64,000 bases of DNA from Paraburkholderia bonniea (lineage in GTDB: Bacteria > Pseudomonadota > Gammaproteobacteria > Burkholderiales > Burkholderiaceae), in NCBI RefSeq assembly GCF_009455625.1, contig NZ_QPEQ01000001.1:1550001-1614000 (forward strand), given 5' to 3'. The translations under genes and the position numbers were made by a program. Below are positions 27,415 to 37,306 of this stretch, in pieces (position 1 is the stretch's first letter; each line of letters opens with the position of its first letter). The notes beneath the pieces are model-generated. The model was given only the letters and a program-made list of their open reading frames with translations, did not search any database and had not been told where the DNA came from.

Positions 27415-29802
27415 ATGGAACGATGGCAGCAAAGCCGCGATGTGCCACTGGCCAGTGTGCGCACGGGGCAGCAACGGTATTTTCTGGAGGTGAAGGGGCC
27501 GGCCAATACTCGAAATGGCACTGGCCTTTCCATCGTGTCATTCGACGCCATAGAGCGTATCGGTGACCCTTATCGCATTGACATTAACGTCACGCATCCC
27601 GATGCACTGACGGTTAGCGATTACCTTGGACGTGATGCCATTTTCTCCATCACGCCGCAGGATGGCAGCTCACCGCGCGTGTTCTCCGGCTGCATTACCC
27701 GCTTCTCCGCGCTCAGCAGCAGCGCTGATATTCACACCTACCGCATCGTCGTCGAAGCACATATCGCGCGGCTTCGGCTGACCCGCACTAGCCGCATCTA
27801 TCAGCATCAAAGCGCGCCACAGATCATCGAAGCGATCCTGCGCAGGCATGGTTTTAAAGGACATCAGTTTCAGTTCCGGCTGCGGCGCAAGTATCCGCAG
27901 CATCTGTTCCGCTTTCAGTATCAAACCGCTGACTGGGCGTATATCCATTTGCTGATGGAGCAGGAGGGCATCTATTGCTACATCCTGCCTGGCGAGTTTG
28001 GCGATGTCGTGGTGTTTGGCGATGACATCGACCACTACGTGTATCAGCCCCGGCTGGAAGTGCCATACCGCGAAACAGCCGGGCTCGAAGCTGGCATCGA
28101 AGCGGTGCATGCGTTGCAGACGCACACGCAAACCGTTCCGTCATCGTTTCGCGTCGCGGACTACAACCCTGACAACGCGTGGGAACGTTTCAGCGCTGAA
28201 GCCAGCGTGACTCGTGACGACAGCACCACTTACGGCCAGCCCTATATCTACGGCACGCATCACCTGGACGAGCCTGGTGCGAAGTGGCAGGCGCAACTGC
28301 GGCATGAAGCGGCGGTAGCGTGGCAGGTGCTTCATGAGGGCGCAGGCAACGTGCTGGATCTGCGGCCTGGACGGGTGATGTGGCTGCGCGACGAGACGCC
28401 AGAAGCTCCGTTTGACGTGTATGGCAACAAGCCAGAACCGGTGCGGCCTGCGCCGCCTGGACAACTCATCATCGAAGTCACGCATAGCGGCGCGCGCGAC
28501 CGCGCTTATCGCAACACCTGGCGTGCGATTCCTTCTAACCGGCGTTTCCGTCTGCAGATCAGGGACGACGTCTGGCCAAAAATCAGCGGCACGCTCAGCG
28601 GCCGTGTGACCTCACCCAACGAATACAAATACGCGCACCTGACACAGCAGGGGCGCTATGTGGTGCGCTTCGATTGCGACTTCGATGCATGGAACCCAGG
28701 TGGCGAAAGCGTGCCGCTGCGGCTGGCCAAACCGTTTGCAGGTGCGTTGCAGACGGGTATGCATTTCCCGGTAATTGATGGCACGGAAGCCGTGCTGGCA
28801 TTTCGTGACGGTGATCCAAACAAGCCGTACATCGCGCAGTTTCATCACAACAGTATTCAGGGTGATTTGGTGACCAGCCAGGAGCGCTGGTTCTCACGCA
28901 ACGTGATCCGCACGCGCAGCGATAACAAAATCCAGCTCGAAGACTGGAAGGACGAGGAGCACGTCAAGCTGTCGACGGAGCATTCGGGCAAGAGTCAACT
29001 CACGCTCGGACATATCGTCAGTGGCAAGCGGGTAGAAGGACGGTGCGAGAAACGCGGTGAGGGGTTTGAACTGCGTACCGATGCGCATGGCGCGATTCGG
29101 GCGGGGAAAGGGTTGTTTATTTCAGCCGATGAGCAGGTGAGGGCGCAGGGGCCGCAACTGGATATGCAGGAAGCGCTTGCACAGTTAACGGCTGCGCTAA
29201 GCCAGGTTACGGAGTTAGTGCAGGCAACCACCGCAGCCAGGGCAACGCCTGCTGACAGGTCTACCCAGACCAGCCTGAAGGAAGCACTGGACCAGCTCAA
29301 GGGCGCTGGTCTGCTCATGAGCGCACCAGACGGCATCGCATTGACCACGCCACGTTCAGTCCAGCATGCCGCTGGCGACAACCTGGTGCTAACCGCGGGC
29401 AGGCATGTCGACGTCAGCGCGGCGAAACGTTTCACGCTGGCTGCGGGCGATTTGATCTCGTTCTGCGCGCACAAGCTCGGCATCAAGCTGTTCGCGGCCA
29501 AAGGCAAGGTCGAGATTCAGGCCCAAAGCGATGAGCTAGACCTGTTCGCTTTAAAACAGCTGCATGTGTCCAGCGCTGAGCAGGATGTGTTAGTCAGTGG
29601 CAAAAGACGAGTGATATTGGCCAGCGGTGGTGCCCGCGTCACGCTCGAAAACGGCAGCATCGAAATCTGCTGTCCGGGCGATTTCAGGGTCAAGGCCGCA
29701 ACCTTCCGGTTTGAAGGCCCCGCCAGTCTCAGTACGCCGTTGCCGACGCTTCCCCAAAGCAATTTGCACAAGCCGGGCGACGATTACTCCCTCTCCCATT
29801 GA
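27415..29802 (+). CDS. vgrG: Type VI secretion tip protein VgrG
   Basis: 795 residues from the ATG with GGAGGAG seven bases upstream. Residues 15-380 match the gp27-like half of VgrG (FDAIERIGDPYRIDINVTHP, then LLMEQEGIYCYI near 185). The gp5-like OB region follows with LSGRVTSPNEYKYAHLTQQGRYVVRF near 395. Near 480 is the usual RWFSRNVIRTRSDNKIQLED element, and after it the DUF2345-type beta region (to about residue 770). No extra enzymatic domain is fused. It forms the spike of the type VI machine and carries effectors. The effector gene follows about 6 bp after the stop, indicating cargo-carrier pairing. No other structural T6SS genes are in the window, so this is an orphan vgrG locus. Confidence 0.92.
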   Translation: MERWQQSRDVPLASVRTGQQRYFLEVKGPANTRNGTGLSIVSFDAIERIGDPYRIDINVTHPDALTVSDYLGRDAIFSITPQDGSSPRVFSGCITRFSALSSSADIHTYRIVVEAHIARLRLTRTSRIYQHQSAPQIIEAILRRHGFKGHQFQFRLRRKYPQHLFRFQYQTADWAYIHLLMEQEGIYCYILPGEFGDVVVFGDDIDHYVYQPRLEVPYRETAGLEAGIEAVHALQTHTQTVPSSFRVADYNPDNAWERFSAEASVTRDDSTTYGQPYIYGTHHLDEPGAKWQAQLRHEAAVAWQVLHEGAGNVLDLRPGRVMWLRDETPEAPFDVYGNKPEPVRPAPPGQLIIEVTHSGARDRAYRNTWRAIPSNRRFRLQIRDDVWPKISGTLSGRVTSPNEYKYAHLTQQGRYVVRFDCDFDAWNPGGESVPLRLAKPFAGALQTGMHFPVIDGTEAVLAFRDGDPNKPYIAQFHHNSIQGDLVTSQERWFSRNVIRTRSDNKIQLEDWKDEEHVKLSTEHSGKSQLTLGHIVSGKRVEGRCEKRGEGFELRTDAHGAIRAGKGLFISADEQVRAQGPQLDMQEALAQLTAALSQVTELVQATTAARATPADRSTQTSLKEALDQLKGAGLLMSAPDGIALTTPRSVQHAAGDNLVLTAGRHVDVSAAKRFTLAAGDLISFCAHKLGIKLFAAKGKVEIQAQSDELDLFALKQLHVSSAEQDVLVSGKRRVILASGGARVTLENGSIEICCPGDFRVKAATFRFEGPASLSTPLPTLPQSNLHKPGDDYSLSH

Positions 29803-29807
29803 AGCCA

Positions 29808-31736
29808 ATGATTATCAGCCCGCCATTCCTGCCGGCCGTACCTGCTTCGGCTGACACACTCGACGCGATGATGGACAAGGTGGATAGCTTTGCGACCCGC
29901 CATGGCATTTACCCCATCGCATTCGACCGGCGCTGGCACTGCGGCCAGCATCTGGATCCTCGCGAGCAGTCGTTGCCAGTACGCGCCATTGCCGATGGAG
30001 AGGTGGTTGCTTACCGGGTTTGCCAGAACGCGATCTGCGATGGCAAAAAGAATGACGATGGCTCCCCAAAGCTCAATAGCGATACCGGCTTTGTACTGCT
30101 CCGGCATACGACAGAGACAGGCGATGGCCGCACGCTAACGTTTTATTCGCTGTCTATGCACCTGCTGAACCTGAATGACCTGACGGCCTTGATGGGCAAT
30201 CTTCCGGCAGTGGGCAGCGCGCCGCATGTCCTGCCCGCCTGGCTCAGAACCCCGACCACCCCGGCGGGCTCAGCAGTTGGCGGCGAGAGCAGGAAGGTCT
30301 ACCGGAAGGACATCCTCGGCTATCCGGGCAAATGTCATGACCAGTTCCAGTTGCACTTTGAGATCTTCATGACACAGCCCGGGTTTGAAGCATATTTCGG
30401 CCAGACTCAACTGGGCCGGACGCAGTCCGTTACATCAACGACTACCGATTGCTGGGGCAGCACCTATTACGTGATTCCACCGCAGCAGGCCTTTCTCGCC
30501 TTGCCGCCTGGCACCGATGCACATCACAGGCTGAACGGCATTCCATTCCGCGAGCTGGATGCAGGCCAGAATGCCGGCACGCTGTATGTCGAGGTGTATT
30601 TTCATCGTGGTACGAAATACACGCGGGTTTGGCAGGACACAGGCGATGGCCAGTTGAAGCCATTGAGCGGGAGTTCTTCACATCTGGAGAGTGAAGCGGG
30701 CTACGAATATGACCTGTATAAGCGGGCCACGGCGCTGTATCCGGCTTGCCCGAGCGATGGCTACGAACTGTTGCGCTTCGGACGGATTCTGTCCACGCCC
30801 GCTACGCTAGGTGCCAGCGCAATCAGCACGCCGCCAGCGTTTGTGCCGGGGCTGCCGGGCCACCACCGGCCGCTCAGCCACAATCCCTGCGCGACCTGGG
30901 TGCAGGTGACATTTGCCGAGGAGCGGCAAGGCTATATAGATATCAGCCAGGACGCAGTGCTGAAGCTCTCCGATGCTGACTTTCCGTTTTTCAAAGGCTG
31001 GAAAAAAATCAGCGAAGGCCAGAGCCCCTTCAATGCAGACGGGCTATGCGACGTCGATTCGCTCAGGAAAATCGTTGCCGATACGCGGGCTAGTGAAACG
31101 CCTACTGAGCGGGGGCAGTCCGATGCAGTCTGGAGCAGAGACCAGGAACTCAGCCGCTATCTGAATGACCCGGATCATGAAGATTTGCGCGAGCAGTTAC
31201 GCGGTTTCATCTGCGAAGCCCCGACAGAATGGGATGCCTCGAAGCTGGAGCCGCGTTATCGGCAGTTGCTTGCACCAGGGGAGTTTTATGACGGGCGGGT
31301 TGAGGCGTACAACAAATTTATCGCTTTCGCCGCGCAGTTTTGCTTTTGGGATAAGACTGGCTTGTCGGATAGCAAACTCTGGTTTTTTCATCCGCTTCAG
31401 TTTATTCGGCATTTTAGGCGGTGCGGGTGGTTGAGTTTGAATGAGTTTAAACAAATTTACTCAAACGCAAGGTACGGTCGCCAACAACAACCAACCCCAG
31501 ATCAGCTACGCACAACATATTTAATTCCATTGAACTATGCGATACGAAAATATGGAATGACCGATCCAGCTAGATTGGCACATTTTCTTGGGCAAGGTGC
31601 TGCTGAGAGTGCATGGCTGAGTCTTATGCAAGAAACCAGCATGCTTGGAAATTTAAATGCGGTTGGATTTTATGGGACAGTCATCAATCCAGCCTCAAAA
31701 GCTAAAGAAGTAGATCTTGGGCACTGGTACGGGTAA
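29808..31736 (+). CDS. Candidate T6SS cell-wall hydrolase effector, N-terminal part before an in-frame stop
   Basis: 642 residues from the ATG at 29808; an overlapping TTG nine bases earlier is less likely. Residues 45-190 look like an M23 peptidase-type fold: WHCGQHLDPREQSLPVRAIADGEV resembles the first zinc-ligand region, while the usual HxH is only SMHLL, so catalysis is uncertain. The middle (190-560) is unassigned. From about 560 a GH19/lysozyme-like domain begins (LAHFLGQGAAESAW, with the likely catalytic Glu). The frame stops at TAA (31734-31736), then continues open in the same frame to 32264 with the rest of that domain. Location right after vgrG suggests a secreted peptidoglycan hydrolase. 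The final 350 bases are clearly AT-richer than the first part. Confidence 0.75.
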   Translation: MIISPPFLPAVPASADTLDAMMDKVDSFATRHGIYPIAFDRRWHCGQHLDPREQSLPVRAIADGEVVAYRVCQNAICDGKKNDDGSPKLNSDTGFVLLRHTTETGDGRTLTFYSLSMHLLNLNDLTALMGNLPAVGSAPHVLPAWLRTPTTPAGSAVGGESRKVYRKDILGYPGKCHDQFQLHFEIFMTQPGFEAYFGQTQLGRTQSVTSTTTDCWGSTYYVIPPQQAFLALPPGTDAHHRLNGIPFRELDAGQNAGTLYVEVYFHRGTKYTRVWQDTGDGQLKPLSGSSSHLESEAGYEYDLYKRATALYPACPSDGYELLRFGRILSTPATLGASAISTPPAFVPGLPGHHRPLSHNPCATWVQVTFAEERQGYIDISQDAVLKLSDADFPFFKGWKKISEGQSPFNADGLCDVDSLRKIVADTRASETPTERGQSDAVWSRDQELSRYLNDPDHEDLREQLRGFICEAPTEWDASKLEPRYRQLLAPGEFYDGRVEAYNKFIAFAAQFCFWDKTGLSDSKLWFFHPLQFIRHFRRCGWLSLNEFKQIYSNARYGRQQQPTPDQLRTTYLIPLNYAIRKYGMTDPARLAHFLGQGAAESAWLSLMQETSMLGNLNAVGFYGTVINPASKAKEVDLGHWYG

Positions 31737-32264
31737 TTTCCCTTAGAAGACGATGCATGGTTCCGTTCGGCGAAATTCAATAGCCACGGGATGCGAATTG
31801 CCGGCTCATACAATTGGAAAAATGGCAATTGCGACCGTGAAGATGCGCAGAAATTTCGTGGTCGAGGATTCAAGCAGCTAACGGGGCGTAGCAATTATGC
31901 AGATTACTGGGTGTACCGTGGTTGGCTATCTCAATCTAGTTTTTCTCGCTCTTGGTGGGGTGATCCATCATTTTTGAAGCGCAATAGAGCCGGAATGAAA
32001 AAAGAGCCCGCAGAAATTGCAGATCCTCAGAGAGTTTCGTTGCCGGAAAATTGTGTCGATAGTGGCGGTTTTTATTTGAGATTTAAGCGGCCGGAAGCTG
32101 TCATGGAAATTGATAGAGACAACGGGATAGCTGCAGAAACTGCTGCTGAAATACAAAAAGAAAGAATTATTTCGCGTGCAGTTACACGCGCTATAAATGG
32201 TGCATATTTAGACGAAAATAATGGACTGGAGTACACTCGTGTCGCAAAAAAAATACTGGTGTAA
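31737..32264 (+). pseudogene. C-terminal part of the GH19-like effector domain, cut off by one TAA
   Basis: This stretch continues the preceding frame without any shift: FPLEDDAWFRSAKF follows the TAA directly, and an internal ATG at 31791 could start a 157-residue piece. It holds the GH19-like elements FRGRGFKQLTGRSNYADYW and later SRAVTRAINGAY. These belong with the catalytic Glu of the upstream piece, so the hydrolase domain should be non-functional unless the stop is read through or is a sequencing error. It overlaps the start of the next gene. No ribosome-binding site is obvious before 31791. Confidence 0.65.
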
Positions 32265-32901
32265 CCTATATAAAATCGGTGTGCAAATCTTGGTAGGTCT
32301 ATACGCGGGATGGATATGTGCGGCAGATGCCAATAAAATATACCGAGCCAATGGAAAATATCTCACCATATATTCCAGTGGAGAGTTTCGCATCTGCAAA
32401 ATAAATGATAACTCAAAATATGCTGTTGAGAGCTTTGATAAGTCGGCTTTAATTGTTTCAGAGAGAGGGTATATGCCGATTAAGTTAACGGAAAATTGTA
32501 GTGAAACCGTACCGATACATGTTTCTTTTATTCCGGAAAATGTTGGATTTTTATCAGATATAAATTTGATGGAAAATATTTATGTGGCGCTTGATTTTGT
32601 AAGTTCTCGCCCCCCTCTTTATTTGGCTGCGGTAGCATATATTGGTAGCACAAAAAACATCGTAAACCTAAATGATTCTTATACATCTGGACGCAAACTC
32701 TCAAAACTAAGAGATTACGCCTTCGGAAGTACTGGTGAGGCGGGGGCATCAATCATATCGCCAGACGGAAATTTTATTGCGCCGAGTGGACAGATTGCCT
32801 GTGACATTGATGCATATCCTGGTGTATGGGACATATCAAAAAATAAACGCGTATTAGCTGGAGAGGCCGAATGTTTGACGCTATTCAAGTTAAATAAATA
32901 A
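32239..32901 (+). CDS. Candidate periplasmic immunity protein next to the T6SS effector
   Basis: I do not recognise the family. The GTG at 32239 has GGAG seven bases upstream and gives 220 residues starting with a plausible signal peptide (basic MSQKKYWCNLYK, then GVQILVGLYAGWICAADA). The ATG at 32221 in the same frame is an alternative. The mature part is beta-rich in appearance, with four Cys residues that could pair. The gene is AT-rich, overlaps the effector frame and is on the same strand. Immunity proteins against peptidoglycan hydrolases act in the periplasm, so the signal peptide fits that role; this is inferred from context only. Confidence 0.6.
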   Translation: MSQKKYWCNLYKIGVQILVGLYAGWICAADANKIYRANGKYLTIYSSGEFRICKINDNSKYAVESFDKSALIVSERGYMPIKLTENCSETVPIHVSFIPENVGFLSDINLMENIYVALDFVSSRPPLYLAAVAYIGSTKNIVNLNDSYTSGRKLSKLRDYAFGSTGEAGASIISPDGNFIAPSGQIACDIDAYPGVWDISKNKRVLAGEAECLTLFKLNK

Positions 32902-32939
32902 ATTGCATAAGAATTTTCTAGTAGAACCTTGGAAAACCC

Positions 32940-35045
32940 ATGCCCATTAACTTATCCGCCGCAGGTACACCCGGCCGTTATCCCAGTCGTCTCCCGCACC
33001 TGATTTCATGGTTCGTCGTGTGGGCTGCGTGTTGTGGCGCAGGCATCGTCATCACTTTGCTGCTGTGGCCGCCCGGTAAGTCCACCCAGAGCGCATGGTT
33101 CGGGTTCTGTATCGCTGGCGTCCCCAATCTGGTTTTCCTTCTGCTGATTGGCATTGCCCGTGCTGGCTACGAAACACAGTATCTGCATGCGCTCCACTGG
33201 AACCAGCACCGGCGGGAATGGTTACGCCGCCAGGTAAAGCGTGCCCGGCAACCACTCTATGTGCTGGCCTGTAGCAGCTACCTGCCGCTGGATGGCAAAG
33301 GATTAGCTCAGGCAGTAATGGAAGCGAAGCCGCTACTCAGGGCGCAACCCCCTCGGACTGGTATTGGACTGATCGAACATCTGCGCCTGCCGGATATCGT
33401 GCCGATTGCAATCTCCGGTGAAGAGGATGCGTTCGATGCAGCCGATAAGGATATCGAAGCAAATGGTGATGCCGGTACCAAGGGTCTGGACGGTATTGAC
33501 CACATCATCGAACAGGTGCTGGCACCTCTGGCGGATACGCTGCATGCGCTGTGCCAACCGGGCGTGAAGTATCTGCCGGTGGTCAGGCTGCTGACCGTTA
33601 TCCGTTCAGCGGAGAACGAACCGCGCCTTCAGCAGGTTCGCCATGCTTTGGCTTGTCTGGGTCTTCCGCCTTTTGAATGCAAGGTTGCCGCTGCGGCCGA
33701 AGACCTGATGCTGGCCGATACCTGGCTCGATGCCCGTGAGCCAGGTCCGCTGCTGGTGATGGCGCTCGAATGGCATGACGCAACGCCACCCTCGGGCAGC
33801 ACCGAAGGTGGTGTTGCAGTACTGCTGGGGGCACAAGCCGCTGTCGGGCCAGTAACAGCAGTCGGAACGTTACATCGCCCAGTCGCATGCAGTCTGGACA
33901 ATCTGGGGGGCAACCTGCGGATGGCCATGCTGTGGGGCAAAGCCGTTGCCGCAAAAATTCATACCGTGTGGGTCAGTGGCTTTGATGTCCGCGACGATAT
34001 CGCGCTTGCTCATGCATTTGACGATGCCTCGCTCACGAATATCGCCAACCCTACGCGCACCGTGCTGCAACCAGCGCAGGCCAGCCTGAACGATGCGTGG
34101 CAGCAAACCATCGGCATCACGTGGCAGCGCGCGTTCGCCGGGCGCTATCCATTCGCTGGCACCCGGAATGATGCGTCAGTGGCCGAACTCACGCGCTTTC
34201 TGCGGCGTGATGGCGGGCTGATTCCAGCGTTCCTCGGCACGCAGCTCGCAGGTGTGCTGGAACTACAGGGCGACCGCTGGGTGCCAGTCGCGCGCGACAG
34301 CCAGGCGCTGGCGTTCGACCCGGCGTTCCTGCGCGCAGTGAACACGCTGCAACGCCTCGCGGGCCCGCTGCTGGCCAGTGGCGAGGCGCATTACCGTTTC
34401 GAACTCAAGCCGGTGCCGACGCCGGGCATTACCGATACCGTGCTGACGCTTGATGGCCAGAAGCTGCATTACTACAACCAGCGCGAGACCTGGCAGACGA
34501 TGGCGTGGCCGTCAAACGACCCGCAGGCTACCGGCACCCGGCTGCAATGGCAGACAACGCAGGCGGGCACGAACAAACACTTCGAGTTCAGCGGACGCTG
34601 GGGGTTGATAAGGATGCTGGAGCAGGCGGAGGTGGAGCCGCTCGACGGCGCGCTCACGCAACTGACCTGGCAGGCTCGGCCTGATACCTGGGATACCAAA
34701 TTGGCATCGTCTGGCGTTGAAACCAGCGCAACGCAACAGCAGGCGGAGCAGGCGAATGAACCTGATCCACAGAGCCTGAGCGCGCATGGCCCGCGCGCGG
34801 CTGCACCGGAAGTGCTGACGTATCCGGTCCGTTACCAGATGCGTACTGAGGCAGGTCAGGGCCCGCTTGAACTGCTGGCGCTAAGGGGCTTCGTGCTGCC
34901 GCAGCGGATTTTTATAGAACCGGGCGGGAAGGCTCCGGCGGGCACGCGGCAAACCGCTCGCAGTAATACGCGGCCACCGTCGCCACCGTTGCCACAAGCC
35001 GCACTGGAAGCGGCCCGCCATGCGGTGGTGCCGCTGCCTGAATAA
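32940..35045 (+). CDS. Large inner-membrane-anchored protein of unknown function in the vgrG locus
   Basis: 701 residues. Two membrane helices lie near the N-terminus (WFVVWAACCGAGIVITLLLW near residue 25-44 and the stretch ending in VFLLLIGIA near 72), followed by a basic segment (HRREWLRRQVKRARQ) and a long cytoplasmic or periplasmic part. The C-terminal third is rich in Gln, Thr and Pro. I see no catalytic motif I can name. GC content returns to the genome norm, unlike the gene before it. It may be an accessory loading or assembly factor encoded with vgrG-effector sets, but this is inferred from location only. Confidence 0.65.
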   Translation: MPINLSAAGTPGRYPSRLPHLISWFVVWAACCGAGIVITLLLWPPGKSTQSAWFGFCIAGVPNLVFLLLIGIARAGYETQYLHALHWNQHRREWLRRQVKRARQPLYVLACSSYLPLDGKGLAQAVMEAKPLLRAQPPRTGIGLIEHLRLPDIVPIAISGEEDAFDAADKDIEANGDAGTKGLDGIDHIIEQVLAPLADTLHALCQPGVKYLPVVRLLTVIRSAENEPRLQQVRHALACLGLPPFECKVAAAAEDLMLADTWLDAREPGPLLVMALEWHDATPPSGSTEGGVAVLLGAQAAVGPVTAVGTLHRPVACSLDNLGGNLRMAMLWGKAVAAKIHTVWVSGFDVRDDIALAHAFDDASLTNIANPTRTVLQPAQASLNDAWQQTIGITWQRAFAGRYPFAGTRNDASVAELTRFLRRDGGLIPAFLGTQLAGVLELQGDRWVPVARDSQALAFDPAFLRAVNTLQRLAGPLLASGEAHYRFELKPVPTPGITDTVLTLDGQKLHYYNQRETWQTMAWPSNDPQATGTRLQWQTTQAGTNKHFEFSGRWGLIRMLEQAEVEPLDGALTQLTWQARPDTWDTKLASSGVETSATQQQAEQANEPDPQSLSAHGPRAAAPEVLTYPVRYQMRTEAGQGPLELLALRGFVLPQRIFIEPGGKAPAGTRQTARSNTRPPSPPLPQAALEAARHAVVPLPE

Positions 35046-35092
35046 AAACGAGCCTTGGGTGGGTCCGGAGCGAGGTAAAGAGGCCCCAGCGC

Positions 35093-36004
35093 TTAAACCA
35101 TTGCCCGAGGCTGCATCTCGTGGCGAATCCAGTCGGTCACCGAGGTCCGCGCAGGTGTCCAGCCCAGCAACTTACGGGCCCGTTCACCCCGCACCCGGCT
35201 GTTCGAGCCCATCGCATAAGCGGCCATTTCATCGCCCCAGGCTTTTTGCGCTTCCGCCAGCGGCCAGTTTTGCGGTGTGCCCAAGCCCAGCACATCGGCT
35301 ACTGCTTGCGCGATGTCACGGAACGAGGCTTCGCCGCTTTCGACAAAATAAAAGGTGCCCGCAGGGCTTTTTTCCAGCGCCAGACGGTACAGCTCGACCA
35401 CATCGTCGATATGTACGTTCGACCAGATATTGGCGCCGCTGCCAACATGCCGCACCACTCCGCTTTTCTGTGCTTCATGCACCAGACGCGGCACCTGCAC
35501 GCTTTCGCTGCCCGCCACGGTGCCGTTGCCGTAAATCAGCGTATTGCACAGCACCACTGAGCGAATGCCTTGCTGCGCTGCTGCCAGCACCTGCTGGTCA
35601 AGAGCGACGCGGGCGGCTTTTTCTGCGGTGGGCGTGGGCAGCGCATCCTCGTAATACACCTTGGCTGCTCCGGCTTCGCCGCCTGAGGCATCGCCAACGA
35701 TGCTTGAGCCGCTGGTGTGCAAAAACGCTTTGTTCGAGCCCTTCAGCCCTTCAAGCAAGGCTTCGACCGCACCGCGATGATCGCTGCTCGCGGCATTGAT
35801 GACGGCATCTGCTGCCTGGGCCTGGGCGATCAGCAACGCGCGATCATCGAGTGTGCCCAGCACCGGACGGATGCCCAGGCGCTCAAGCTCAGCCGCTTGC
35901 CCTGGCTGACGGATTAAGCCCGTCACCTGATGCCCGGCGCGCACCAGGCCCGCCGCAATCGAACCACCGATAAACCCGCTTGCTCCAGTGATGAATACTT
36001 TCAT
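35093..36004 (-). CDS. NAD-dependent epimerase/dehydratase-family reductase
   Basis: 303 residues from the Met of MKVFITGASGFIGG; AAGGGGAG lies shortly upstream. The Rossmann motif TGASGFIG is at residues 6-13. The dinucleotide-binding partner regions are visible (VINAASSDHRGAV near 77; FLHTSGSSIVG near 104). The usual YxxxK is not clear; the nearest is KVYYEDALP. It belongs to the extended short-chain dehydrogenases. It diverges from a LysR-type gene, with 128 bp between the starts, which suggests control by that regulator. Substrate unknown. Confidence 0.8.
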   Translation of the reverse strand: MKVFITGASGFIGGSIAAGLVRAGHQVTGLIRQPGQAAELERLGIRPVLGTLDDRALLIAQAQAADAVINAASSDHRGAVEALLEGLKGSNKAFLHTSGSSIVGDASGGEAGAAKVYYEDALPTPTAEKAARVALDQQVLAAAQQGIRSVVLCNTLIYGNGTVAGSESVQVPRLVHEAQKSGVVRHVGSGANIWSNVHIDDVVELYRLALEKSPAGTFYFVESGEASFRDIAQAVADVLGLGTPQNWPLAEAQKAWGDEMAAYAMGSNSRVRGERARKLLGWTPARTSVTDWIRHEMQPRAMV

Positions 36005-36132
36005 GACGCTCCCCTTGTGCAATTGAATGACGTAAATGACGAGACAGGGCGTCAGTATCGGCTGAAGTGATCTTCGCAAAAAGCGTGTTAGCCTCAAATC
36101 AATCTTGAATAAAAATCAACAATAGAGGACTG

Positions 36133-37020
36133 ATGAAAACCTCCACTGATGAATTGCTGGTGTTTGTCACCGTGATTGATAGCGGCTCGATGACAGCTGC
36201 CGCCGAGAAACTGCAGCAGACCGTCTCAGGCGTGAGCCGGGCGTTGTCCAGGCTGGAGCACAAGCTGGACACTGCGCTGGTGCGGCGCACCACTCGCCGG
36301 CTGGATCTGACCGACGAGGGCGAGCTGTTTCTCGCGCGGGCGCGGCTGATTCTGGCGGCGATGGAAGATGCTGAGGCGTCGGTCAAGCAGCGTCAGGAAC
36401 GCCCGTCCGGGCGGTTGCGGGTCGATGCTGCGTCGCCGTTCATGCTGCACTGCGTGGCACCCCATATGACAGCGTTTTCTGCGCGTTATCCGGAGATTGA
36501 GCTAGCGCTGAGCAGCAACGAGCGCACGGTCGATCTGCTGGAGCAAAAAGTGGATCTGGCGTTGCGGATTGGTGTGTTGCAGGACTCGACGCTGCACGCT
36601 CGCTTGCTGGGCACGAGCCGGGTGCGGATTATCGCCAGCCCGGCTTATCTGGCGCAGCACGGCGAACCGCGCACACCTGAGGCGTTGCATCAGCACCGGT
36701 TGATTGGCTTTACCGCCCCGGAGCACCTGAACCGCTGGCCGTTGCGGGATGGCGCGCAGACGTCGCTGAAGATCAAACCGGGGATTACGGCCTCAAGCGG
36801 TGAGACCTTGCGGCAACTCGCGCTGGCAGGTTGGGGCATTGCCCGGCTGGCGGATTTCATGATCGCTGCCGACATCAGGGCGGGCCGTTTGGTGTCGTTG
36901 TTCGATTCGGTGCTGCTCGAAGAGCGGCAGCCAGTGAACGCGGTGTATTACCAGAGCGCCGCGCTGGCCGGACGGGTGCAGTGCTTTCTGGATTTTCTCG
37001 CGGAACGGGTGGAGCTTTAA
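36133..37020 (+). CDS. LysR-family transcriptional regulator
   Basis: 295 residues. The helix-turn-helix lies at residues 10-40 (VIDSGSMTAAAEKLQQTVSGVSRALSRLE reduced to its core MTAAAEKL...GVSRALS). The ligand-binding domain starts near 90 with SGRLRVDAASPFML. AGAGGA lies before the ATG. It is divergent from the reductase gene and likely controls it. The family is the large AaeR/DsdC-unrelated LysR subgroup that regulates adjacent oxidoreductases; the inducer is unknown. Confidence 0.88.
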   Translation: MKTSTDELLVFVTVIDSGSMTAAAEKLQQTVSGVSRALSRLEHKLDTALVRRTTRRLDLTDEGELFLARARLILAAMEDAEASVKQRQERPSGRLRVDAASPFMLHCVAPHMTAFSARYPEIELALSSNERTVDLLEQKVDLALRIGVLQDSTLHARLLGTSRVRIIASPAYLAQHGEPRTPEALHQHRLIGFTAPEHLNRWPLRDGAQTSLKIKPGITASSGETLRQLALAGWGIARLADFMIAADIRAGRLVSLFDSVLLEERQPVNAVYYQSAALAGRVQCFLDFLAERVEL

Positions 37021-37306
37021 GAGGGGGGGCGCCGTGGCGCGAGGTTGCGCCGGGCTGCTCGATATACGCGTGGGTAATTCTCTACATTGTTTTATAGATA
37101 ACCAGGGTTGGCAGTTTGCGATTCGATAAAACTTCATGATAAAAGCAGGCGATTTTACAAATAGTTTCTGGAACTAACTTTGCGGGCCATGTTACCAAAG
37201 TTTGATTTTTACCGAACCGGAAATATGGAGCGGAAAATTCGAATGAAATTGAAAGCAAGGTGGCGATAAATTTAATCGCCTTGTAATTTAACATTGTGGA
37301 GATGTC

